From positions 1-55,533 of the forward strand of contig CASFJU010000006.1 in the NCBI GenBank assembly GCA_949295115.1: a DNA stretch of 55,533 nucleotides, written 5' to 3'. A model generated the notes under the pieces. It did no database searches. It was not told the origin of the DNA and saw nothing but the letters and a program-made list of their open reading frames with translations. Shown here piece after piece: positions 18,921 through 25,089 of this stretch; the stretch's first letter is position 1, and each line of letters starts with the position of its first letter. This DNA is from an uncultured Phascolarctobacterium sp. (GTDB lineage: Bacteria; Bacillota; Negativicutes; Acidaminococcales; Acidaminococcaceae). The position numbers and the translations under genes are program-made.

Positions 18921-18955
18921 AGACGTAGTTAGGTATTGCTAACTACGTCTTTTTA
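18921..18955 (+). terminator. Terminator after the glycosylase gene, possibly also an operator
   Basis: A perfect 12-bp stem (AGACGTAGTTAG / CTAACTACGTCT, 6-base loop) followed by TTTTT; A-runs on the left make it bidirectional. Its centre, GTTAG-N6-CTAAC, recurs 35 bases downstream and overlaps the -35 box of the next promoter. Confidence 0.85.
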
Positions 18956-18990
18956 TGTTATACTGCAAATGTAAGTTAGATAACGCTAAC
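18936..18990 (+). promoter_or_regulatory. Promoter of the DUF3793-flavodoxin operon with DtxR/IdeR-like palindromes
   Basis: TTGCTA (18936-18941) and TATACT (18959-18964) are 17 bases apart. Two palindromes of form GTTAG-N6-CTAAC flank it: one overlaps the -35 box (18928-18943), the other (18975-18990) lies just after the expected start site. Both resemble the DtxR/IdeR iron-box consensus TTAGGTTAGSCTAACCTAA. Flavodoxin is a classical low-iron gene, so iron repression is a reasonable inference. Confidence 0.5.
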
Positions 18991-19100
18991 CAAGTATTCT
19001 AAAGAACCTTCTTCTTTTGATTACTGCTTAAATAACTGCGCTTTGACCAATGCCCCTCCTGAGGAATATTTGGTTAGCTGTCTTACTTTTAGGAGATGTT

Positions 19101-19682
19101 ATGGCACAGTCAATTTTAGGCTTTAATAATTTAGATGAATTTTTTGCATTTCATGCAGCTCCGGCGCTTGCCGGCATAAAACCTGCCAGCCTGTTCAGCT
19201 GCCCGGCTAATTTAATGCCGCAGGCAGATAAAGTGCTGGCAGCCTACAACCGCCAGTTTAAACCGCGCGGCACAAATTTTAAACTGCTTTGCCGCTGCCG
19301 CAGCCATATTCTGATTTTGGTGTATGATGAAAAACTGCTTGCGCAGGTACTGCAAAGGCAAATCAGCCAAAATTATTTAAAACGCTGCGGTTACAATAAA
19401 AATGTAAGCACCGGAGAATTTTTAAACGCGCTTGCCGCAAAAATCAGCGCGGGAGGAGAGTTCCCGCATGAAATCGGCATCGCGCTCGGTTATCCGCCGG
19501 AAGATATTGAAGGTTTTAAGCGTTACAAAGGTCGCAACTTTAAATGCTGCGGCTACTGGAAAGTTTACGGCAACGCAGAACGCGCCCAAAAACTGTTTGA
19601 CGCTTACACGCTGTGCCGCGATAAATTGATGCGGGCATTGCAGACAGGCGCAACCTTAAAAGTTGCCGCCGCTGCCATATAA
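19101..19682 (+). CDS. DUF3793 family protein
   Basis: 193 residues from ATG 19101, which has AGGAGAT 4 bases upstream; an open frame from 19050 adds an unlikely hydrophobic stretch. Family marks are FHAAPALAGIKPASLFSC, FPHEIGIALGYPPEDIEGF and CCGYWKVYGNAERAQKLFDA. No signal peptide or membrane segment; several cysteines are present (C143-type CC pair). DUF3793 has no proven function but is often beside flavodoxin or iron-uptake genes, as here, 14 bases before flavodoxin. Confidence 0.85.
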   Translation: MAQSILGFNNLDEFFAFHAAPALAGIKPASLFSCPANLMPQADKVLAAYNRQFKPRGTNFKLLCRCRSHILILVYDEKLLAQVLQRQISQNYLKRCGYNKNVSTGEFLNALAAKISAGGEFPHEIGIALGYPPEDIEGFKRYKGRNFKCCGYWKVYGNAERAQKLFDAYTLCRDKLMRALQTGATLKVAAAAI

Positions 19683-19696
19683 AGGAGGTACATATA

Positions 19697-20119
19697 ATGG
19701 AAATTGCTGTAATTTACTGGTCAGGTACGGGCAACACGCAAATGATGGCCGAAGCCGTTGCCGAAGGCATTAAAGAAGCTGGCGCCGAAGCCGTTGTTAA
19801 AAGCGTAAGCGAAATTACGCCCGACGAAGCCGCCACTTATGATAAAATTGCATTTGGTTGCAGCGCCATGGGCGCGGAAGTTTTGGAAGAAACTGAATTT
19901 GAACCCTTTTTTACCATGCTTGAAGATAAATTAAAAGGCAAAAAAGTAGTGCTGTTCGGCTCTTACGGCTGGGGCGGCAGCTATATGCAGGACTGGGAAG
20001 CCAGAGTGCAGGCCGACGGCGCGGAACTTTTACACCCCGGCGTGCTTGCCATGGGCGAACCCGACGACACCGCCAAAGCGGAATGTAAGGAGATCGGCAG
20101 CCTGCTTGCCAAAGCTTAA
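19697..20119 (+). CDS. Flavodoxin
   Basis: 140 residues, normal for a short-chain flavodoxin. The FMN phosphate loop is WSGTGNTQMMAEAV (near residues 8-21), with the isoalloxazine loops GCSAMGAEVLEE and GSYGWGGSYMQDWE. It carries low-potential electrons and can replace ferredoxin when iron is short. It shares an operon with the DUF3793 gene behind the palindromic promoter. Confidence 0.95.
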   Translation: MEIAVIYWSGTGNTQMMAEAVAEGIKEAGAEAVVKSVSEITPDEAATYDKIAFGCSAMGAEVLEETEFEPFFTMLEDKLKGKKVVLFGSYGWGGSYMQDWEARVQADGAELLHPGVLAMGEPDDTAKAECKEIGSLLAKA

Positions 20120-20130
20120 TTTGTTCCCTG

Positions 20131-20154
20131 CATAAACGGCCCTCCCCGTTTATG
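20131..20154 (+). repeat. Short hairpin after flavodoxin
   Basis: CATAAACGG and CCGTTTATG form a 9-bp perfect inverted repeat with a 6-base loop. There is no T-run, so it is not a clear terminator; it may protect the mRNA end. Confidence 0.5.
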
Positions 20155-20185
20155 TTCAATCCATTTCTCCATAAAGCAGAATGAG

Positions 20186-20212
20186 CGCCTCTGAACATCA
20201 GGGGCGTTTTTC
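20186..20212 (+). terminator. Terminator of the flavodoxin operon
   Basis: Stem CGCCTCTGA/TCAGGGGCG (9 bp, one G-T pair), 3-base loop, then TTTTT. Confidence 0.85.
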
Positions 20213-20254
20213 TGTTGCCCGGGAAATAATTTGCCCGTTTTTTGCCAAAACAGA

Positions 20255-20282
20255 TTGTAAAAATTATTTTTTGATATATAAT
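20255..20282 (+). promoter_or_regulatory. Promoter of the ZIP transporter gene
   Basis: TTGTAA (20255-20260), 16-base spacer, perfect TATAAT (20277-20282), 25 bases before the ATG. Confidence 0.65.
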
Positions 20283-20306
20283 TAAAGTAGATACAAGAGG
20301 TGACAC

Positions 20307-21128
20307 ATGGAACTATTAGCAAAAATAAACGACCCCGTCCTGCTGGCACTGGCATCAACCTGCTTTACCTGGTTTATGACGGCGCTGGGCGCAGGTATGG
20401 TGTTCTTTTTTAAAGAAATCAACAAACGCGTGCTGAACATGATGCTGGGCTTTGCCGCAGGCGTTATGGTGGCGGCGTCCTTCTGGTCGCTGCTTGAGCC
20501 CGCCATCGAAATGGCCGAAAGCGCACCCATACCGGCGTGGCTGGTAGCGGCCATCGGCTTTATGGGCGGCGCGGGCTTTTTGTGCCTGGCAGACCACGTA
20601 ATGCCGCATGCCCACTTTTTTGCCAAAGAAGGCCAGACCGAAGGCATCCCCACGCACTTAAAACGCAGCATCCTTTTAGTGTTCAGCATAACGCTGCACA
20701 ACATCCCGGAAGGCCTTGCCGTCGGCGTAGCCTTTGGCGCGGCAGCAGCGGCAGGTGATAACACATCGCTTTTGGCAGCAATGGCGGTGGCGCTGGGCAT
20801 TGGTTTGCAAAACTTTCCGGAAGGCGCGGCCGTTTCAATCCCGCTAAGGCGGGAAGGCGTAAGCCGCTTTAAAAGCTTTATGTACGGGCAGGCAAGCGGC
20901 GTGGTAGAACCAATGGCAGGCGTGCTGGGCGCTTATGCCGTAACGCACATGACGCCCATTTTGCCCTATGCCTTGGCCTTCGCCGCAGGCGCGATGATTT
21001 ATGTAGTGGTTGAAGAACTGATACCAGAAGCGCAAAGCGGCGGCGAACACGAAAGCGCCGATTTATCCACCATAGGTTTTATCGTTGGCTTTACCGTAAT
21101 GATGATACTGGACGTGGCACTTGGTTAA
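20307..21128 (+). CDS. ZIP-family divalent metal transporter (ZupT-like)
   Basis: 273 residues with about eight membrane helices. The metal-binding helix pair has ITLHNIPEGLAVGVAFG (near residues 130-146) and GLQNFPEGAAVSIPLR (near 168-183), the paired motifs of ZIP transporters. It probably imports zinc, iron or manganese; the metal cannot be fixed from sequence. GAGGTGA precedes the ATG. It lies between flavodoxin and superoxide reductase, in a metal- and redox-related stretch. Confidence 0.9.
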   Translation: MELLAKINDPVLLALASTCFTWFMTALGAGMVFFFKEINKRVLNMMLGFAAGVMVAASFWSLLEPAIEMAESAPIPAWLVAAIGFMGGAGFLCLADHVMPHAHFFAKEGQTEGIPTHLKRSILLVFSITLHNIPEGLAVGVAFGAAAAAGDNTSLLAAMAVALGIGLQNFPEGAAVSIPLRREGVSRFKSFMYGQASGVVEPMAGVLGAYAVTHMTPILPYALAFAAGAMIYVVVEELIPEAQSGGEHESADLSTIGFIVGFTVMMILDVALG

Positions 21129-21178
21129 TCAAAGCAGCGGCTTTGTAATAAATGGCAGTAATTAAGGAGATGAATGTT

Positions 21179-21562
21179 ATGGAAAAAAGATTTTACGTTT
21201 GCAAACATTGCGGCAACATGGTTGGCATGATTAAAAACAGCGGCGTGCCCATTATTTGCTGCGGCGAACCGATGGCAGAGCTGACCGCCAACACCGTGGA
21301 AGCCTCGCAGGAAAAACATCTGCCGGTATACACCATGGAAGGCGGCGTGCTTAAAGTACAGGTTGGCAGCGCCGAACACCCCATGCTGGAAGCGCATTAC
21401 ATTGAATGGATTTATGTAGAAACCGAACATGGCGGCCAGCGCAAAGCGCTGAAACCGGGCGACAAACCGGCGGCGGAATTTGCCTTTGCCGGCGGCGACA
21501 AACCAGTTGCGGTTTACGCATACTGCAACCTGCACGGCTTGTGGAAAACCGATGTAAAATGA
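21179..21562 (+). CDS. Desulfoferrodoxin / superoxide reductase
   Basis: 127 residues from ATG 21179, 9 bases after AAGGAG. The N-terminal desulforedoxin domain has C8, C11, C27 and C28 for the rubredoxin-like iron. The catalytic domain carries H47 (EKHLPVY), H67, H73 and the C116-x-x-H119 pair for the Fe(His)4Cys centre. It reduces superoxide to peroxide without releasing oxygen, a typical anaerobe defence. It is followed by a strong terminator. Confidence 0.95.
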   Translation: MEKRFYVCKHCGNMVGMIKNSGVPIICCGEPMAELTANTVEASQEKHLPVYTMEGGVLKVQVGSAEHPMLEAHYIEWIYVETEHGGQRKALKPGDKPAAEFAFAGGDKPVAVYAYCNLHGLWKTDVK

Positions 21563-21572
21563 TGTAGAACTA

Positions 21573-21608
21573 AAAACGAGGCTTGCCGAATGGCAGGCCT
21601 CGTTTTTT
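21573..21608 (+). terminator. Terminator after superoxide reductase
   Basis: AAAACGAGGC and GCCTCGTTTT pair over 10 bp, extended inward by TTGCC/GGCAG, and end in TTTTTT. Confidence 0.9.
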
Positions 21609-21654
21609 AGTTTGCCTTGGTTGTGTTGTGAGTTTGAAGCGTTCGATACGCCTT

Positions 21655-21691
21655 GCCGAATTGCAAATTTTTATTTGCAATTCGGCTTTTT
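21655..21691 (+). terminator. Second hairpin with T-run
   Basis: GCCGAATTGCAAAT and its exact complement form a 14-bp stem with a TTTT loop, followed by TTTTTAT. It is terminator-like and could back up the previous one or close an unseen short transcript. Confidence 0.75.
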
Positions 21692-21716
21692 ATACCTGAA
21701 TAACGGTTTGCAAAAA

Positions 21717-21816
21717 GCCGCGAAGCGCTCCGTGCGGAGTCGGAGCGTTTGCGGCGCCGGATAGTCTCCCACCCATAGGAAAGTTCGCCGGCGCAAGCGT
21801 GCGAACTTTTGCTTGC
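21717..21816 (+). repeat. GC-rich block of overlapping hairpins
   Basis: GCCGC ... CGCTCCG (21717-21732) pairs with CGGAGCG ... GCGGC (21741-21755); inside it CTCCG/CGGAG can form a competing hairpin. Further on AAGTTCGC pairs with GCGAACTT (21781-21808), competing with CGCAAGC/GCTTGCG (21793-21817). No reading frame is evident. Together with the flanking terminators and promoter this fills the 381-base gap before the autotransporter. Confidence 0.5.
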
Positions 21817-21842
21817 GGGGGGGGGAGACGGTTTGGTATAAT
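21813..21842 (+). promoter_or_regulatory. Autotransporter promoter with a nine-G spacer tract
   Basis: TTGCGG (21813-21818) and the extended -10 TGGTATAAT (21834-21842) are 18 bases apart. The spacer begins with a run of nine G (21817-21825). Gain or loss of one G would change the -35/-10 spacing (17 is optimal), the arrangement used for phase-variable promoters such as Neisseria porA. Confidence 0.55.
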
Positions 21843-21928
21843 ATTATTGTATATAGCAATGGATAAGGAGTTGTTATGTGCTGTTAAACTTTACTAAAGC
21901 TTAACTTTGTAATAATTATACCAAACCG
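21829..21928 (+). repeat. Inverted repeat carrying two facing extended -10 boxes
   Basis: CGGTTTGGTATAAT (21829-21842) is exactly repeated in reverse as ATTATACCAAACCG (21915-21928); pairing extends four more bases past one bulge. Each arm holds TGGTATAAT, so one promoter faces the autotransporter and a second faces back toward it. Confidence 0.7.
21876..21887 (+). other. Three-codon upstream frame Met-Cys-Cys
   Basis: AAGGAG (21865-21870) lies 5 bases before ATG TGC TGT TAA. It would be the first translated frame of the autotransporter leader. A cysteine-sensing leader is possible but the frame is so short that chance must be considered. Confidence 0.3.
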
Positions 21929-21943
21929 GAAGGGGACTTGAAG

Positions 21944-24382
21944 ATGAAAGGGAAGAAAAATTTAGAAAAAGTAATTGTGTTGGGATTGATTTTAAGCACC
22001 GGAGTTTGCGGCAGCGCGTGGGCGAAGGAAGTTAATAATATTGGTAGAAATGGTTACATAGAATTGACTGTTGATGACAGCACTTGGATAGGTAAAATGA
22101 ATGATAATGGTGAAGGTGCGCAAATAATTTCGAGCGAAAAATTTAGCTATATTAACGTATATACCAATGGTGTAGGAGAAAAATATGATAACTATAGTAT
22201 ATTAGGTGAGACTACAACTGCTTTGCTTATTGGAGGTGAAGACCAAAAAGTTGATGTTACCGTAAATGGTCCTGTAAGTATAATAAATGAAGCAGTAAAC
22301 GAAGAAAATAATAATAATCAACAGACTATTGATAATAACAATGCATTGTATGTGAGGGGCGGTTCTATTTTTACGATAAATGGTAGTGACAATCAAGTAT
22401 ATATTAAAGCTATTGATGGTGCAGAGGAACGTTCTTCTGCTATATCTGTAAGAGAAAATTCAACAGTAAATATATCAGGCAATAACGTGCAAATAGTTGG
22501 TAATATTGATTTTATTAGTCAGGGCGGAAGTAAGAAGAATGCTTCTAATTTAACTTTAAAGACCAGTAATTCTTTTTGGTATGGTAATGAGGGGCAGGCA
22601 GCTAAGAAAGAACAATTGAATAGCTTGATAGATGAAGTGGCACAAGTAGCATCCGATGCAGCTTATGGATTTATTTCAGTAGATAAATGTAAAAATTTGA
22701 TAGATAGCGAAGTAGATAATATACTTAATAGTTTTGGTGGAGGTGAATTAACTTTAGAATTAAATAATGGTGCAGAATGGGTATATGATAGTAATGGAAA
22801 GACAGAAGCAGCATTTACAGATGAACAATTAGTTAATTATTTATCTGATGAAAAAATACAGGAGTTACTTGATGAACATCCTCTTGGAGGATTATTAACA
22901 CCTGCTAAAGTGAAAAATATGGTAAAAGATGAATTAAGAGACATTATTGACGTTACTATCCAATCCGAAGTGTCAAGAATTAGCGCGATAACCTTGAATG
23001 GCGGCGTTGTTAATTTACAGGATGATGACATTAAAGCAAAATATGCTGATTATATAGGCGATTTATCTGAATATAAAGAACATCAAAAAGTGACTATTGG
23101 TGAACTTAAAGGCAATGGCGGTATTTTCAAAGTAGACCTTGATTGGGAAACGAACAAAGGCGAAGATGGCTTGGGCAAAAAAAATGAAACAGAAAACAGC
23201 GATTATATCTATATCGAAAAAGTAGGCGAAGATGCTTCCGGTTCTCAGCAAATTGTTGATTTTGACGCAAGCAAAGCGCATTTGGAAAATATGAAAATCA
23301 ATGAAGATAAGTTGTACTTTGCCAATGTCGCAGACGGCAATACTTCTTTTACCACCTTAAGCAGTGTTTACAGCAATGCCGGCAATGTATTTGATTATAC
23401 TTACAGTACAGGCAGTAAAGGCACAGACTGGTATATTTCCGTCAGCGGTAAATCTGCCGAAAGCAACCCTAACTTTAGTGCGGCCAAGGGCGCAATGTAT
23501 GCAGGTTATGCGCTGGGCACCGAGCTTGATACTTTAAACAAACGCATGGGCGAGGCACGTTACCTTGAAGAAAATGACGGCGTTTGGGTTCGTTACCGCC
23601 ACAGCAAAACAGGCTGGGATGATACCTACGAAACCAACAGCGATATGTTCCAGCTTGGTTTTGATAACGAAGTAACAGAAAAAGACGGTAAGCATTACCG
23701 TGGCGTTGCACTCGACTACACTGACGCCGATACCAGCATTATGGGCATCAGCGGCGACGGTGAGCACGAGCGTTATGCCGTAAGCCTGTATGATACATGG
23801 CTGGGCGAGAAAGGGCATTACCGTGATTTGGTGCTGCGCGGCGGACGCATTAACAGCGATTATGATGTAAGCGGCGCTTTCAGCAGCGGTTATGAAGATA
23901 TTGGCGGCGATTACCACCAGTGGTTTGGCAGCATCAGTGCCGAATGGGGACGCAAAAACGATATGGGCACAGGCTGGTATTTTGAGCCGCAGGTTCAGGC
24001 ACAGCTGGCACGTATCGGCGGTGCAAGCTATGTATCCGACAGCGGCGTTGACGTTGACCAGGACGGCGCAACAAGCTTAATCGGCCGTGCGGGATTCCGC
24101 GTTGGGCGCGAATATGTAAAAGACAACGGCAAGCACGATAACTTTTACATTAAGGCCGACCTGCTGCACGAATTTGCAGGCGACAAGAGCTTTAGCCTGA
24201 CCGGTAATGACGGACGTTACGACAAAGAGTATGACGGGCAGGAAACCTGGTGCGACGTTGGTATCGGTGCAGACATTAGCCTTGGCAAAAACAGTTATTT
24301 CTGGGCTGATGTAGAACGTACCTTTGGCGCAGATTTTGATAATACTTGGCAAATTAACGGCGGCTTCCGCTGGGAGTTTTAA
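21944..24382 (+). CDS. Autotransporter (type V secretion) surface protein
   Basis: 812 residues from ATG 21944, 8 bases after GGAAGGGG. A signal peptide ends near SAWA (residue 28). Residues about 30-500 are a passenger rich in Asn, Asp and Gly with short beta-strand repeats and no recognisable enzyme motif. Residues about 505-812 form an autotransporter beta-barrel: KGAMYAGYALGTELDTLNKR linker helix, then strands such as GVWVRYRHSKTGWDD and FEPQVQAQLARIG, ending in the outer-membrane signature INGGFRWEF. The passenger DNA is much more AT-rich than the barrel DNA. It stands alone between terminators. Confidence 0.92.
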   Translation: MKGKKNLEKVIVLGLILSTGVCGSAWAKEVNNIGRNGYIELTVDDSTWIGKMNDNGEGAQIISSEKFSYINVYTNGVGEKYDNYSILGETTTALLIGGEDQKVDVTVNGPVSIINEAVNEENNNNQQTIDNNNALYVRGGSIFTINGSDNQVYIKAIDGAEERSSAISVRENSTVNISGNNVQIVGNIDFISQGGSKKNASNLTLKTSNSFWYGNEGQAAKKEQLNSLIDEVAQVASDAAYGFISVDKCKNLIDSEVDNILNSFGGGELTLELNNGAEWVYDSNGKTEAAFTDEQLVNYLSDEKIQELLDEHPLGGLLTPAKVKNMVKDELRDIIDVTIQSEVSRISAITLNGGVVNLQDDDIKAKYADYIGDLSEYKEHQKVTIGELKGNGGIFKVDLDWETNKGEDGLGKKNETENSDYIYIEKVGEDASGSQQIVDFDASKAHLENMKINEDKLYFANVADGNTSFTTLSSVYSNAGNVFDYTYSTGSKGTDWYISVSGKSAESNPNFSAAKGAMYAGYALGTELDTLNKRMGEARYLEENDGVWVRYRHSKTGWDDTYETNSDMFQLGFDNEVTEKDGKHYRGVALDYTDADTSIMGISGDGEHERYAVSLYDTWLGEKGHYRDLVLRGGRINSDYDVSGAFSSGYEDIGGDYHQWFGSISAEWGRKNDMGTGWYFEPQVQAQLARIGGASYVSDSGVDVDQDGATSLIGRAGFRVGREYVKDNGKHDNFYIKADLLHEFAGDKSFSLTGNDGRYDKEYDGQETWCDVGIGADISLGKNSYFWADVERTFGADFDNTWQINGGFRWEF

Positions 24383-24417
24383 GTGAGCTACCAAAGAGAA
24401 ACGAACCTTAATTAAAT

Positions 24418-24448
24418 AACAAAAGGGAGCTTCTGCTCCCTTTTGTTT
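24418..24448 (+). terminator. Terminator after the autotransporter
   Basis: AAAAGGGAGC / GCTCCCTTTT (10 bp, extendable by CA/TG) with a TTCT loop and T-rich tail. Confidence 0.9.
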
Positions 24449-24497
24449 TAAGAACGGTATAATATTAAATCATAATTTTTGAAAGGTGTTCTTAAAT

Positions 24498-24836
24498 ATG
24501 CAAATCGAAAAATTACCGGATAATATTTTAAAAGAAATTACCGCCGACGGCAGTGAAATAGAATTTTGCTTTTATACTCCGCGTAATAAAACCGGTGCGC
24601 GCAGCTGGGAAATAAAATTGCAAAACGGCGACGGTACACGTAAAGTTATTGCCGTGCGTGATTACGGAATTAACATTACCAAAGAAGTAGTAGAAGTACA
24701 CCCGTTTAAAAATCGCGAAGGACGTAACGAAGAAATCTTGCGCCTGTATAAGGATGAAGGGCTTTCGCAGTTGTTTTTGGCAAATTTGTTCAACATCAGC
24801 CAACCTTCGGTATCGCTTATAGTAAATAGAAAATAA
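24498..24836 (+). CDS. Small protein with a C-terminal helix-turn-helix
   Basis: 112 residues from ATG 24498 (MQIEKLPDNILKEITADGSE). The first 75 residues have alternating beta-like patterns and no family I recognise. The last 35 (EEILRLYKDEGLSQLFLANL FNISQPSVSLIV) form a clear helix-turn-helix of the resolvase/sigma-like kind that reads DNA. A GGTATAAT box at 24456-24463 precedes it. As the next gene after the autotransporter it is a candidate regulator, but that is position only. Confidence 0.6.
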   Translation: MQIEKLPDNILKEITADGSEIEFCFYTPRNKTGARSWEIKLQNGDGTRKVIAVRDYGINITKEVVEVHPFKNREGRNEEILRLYKDEGLSQLFLANLFNISQPSVSLIVNRK

Positions 24837-24845
24837 AAAAATAAA

Positions 24846-24878
24846 GCGCATTTCTGTACTTGCAGAAGTGCGTTTTTT
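24846..24878 (+). terminator. Terminator after the HTH gene
   Basis: CGCATTTCTG pairs with CAGAAGTGCG (10 bp, one G-T pair), 6-base loop, then TTTTTT. Confidence 0.88.
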
Positions 24879-24905
24879 GTATCTTTACAGGTTTATATTT
24901 CCCGT

Positions 24906-25015
24906 AAAAACAAGTAAACCGCCACAGCGTCTGCAAAGTTTGTAGCGGTTTACTTTTTGTAATTCTAATATAAAATTTGCGGCTAACCGTCTATCGGCAG
25001 CACATTTGTATTTCT
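24906..25015 (-). ncRNA. Candidate small RNA, about 110 nt
   Basis: A consensus promoter points left at 25022-25049. About 60 bases into the predicted transcript begins an 11-bp stem (AAGTAAACCGC 24912-24922 with GCGGTTTACTT 24945-24955) which on the minus strand is followed by TTGTTTTT, an intrinsic terminator. No frame longer than a few codons is inside; an ATG TGC TGC CGA TAG lacks a ribosome binding site. A leading short hairpin (CCG/CGG) is possible. No known sRNA family was recognised. Confidence 0.45.
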
Positions 25016-25021
25016 ATATTT

Positions 25022-25049
25022 ATTATAGCAAATTAAGTTTAAATGTCAA
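25022..25049 (-). promoter_or_regulatory. Consensus sigma-70 promoter on the minus strand
   Basis: Read leftward: TTGACA, 16 bases, TATAAT, both perfect. It lies between the 3' ends of the HTH gene and the aminotransferase gene and drives nothing coding. Confidence 0.65.
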
Positions 25050-25053
25050 ATTT

Positions 25054-25081
25054 AAGCACCGCGGTAAAAAATGCGGTGCTT
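25054..25081. terminator. Hairpin at the aminotransferase 3' end
   Basis: AAGCACCGC/GCGGTGCTT (9 bp, 10-base loop). On the plus strand it is followed by TGTTTTTT; on the minus strand only a weak TTAAATTT follows. It lies 9 bases after the aminotransferase stop. Confidence 0.65.
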
Positions 25082-25089
25082 GTTTTTTA

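Noticed and set aside
21829..21928. Invertible promoter switch at the inverted repeat before the autotransporter
   Set aside because: The -10 boxes are in the repeat arms, not between them, so inversion would leave the promoter unchanged; no recombinase gene is nearby.
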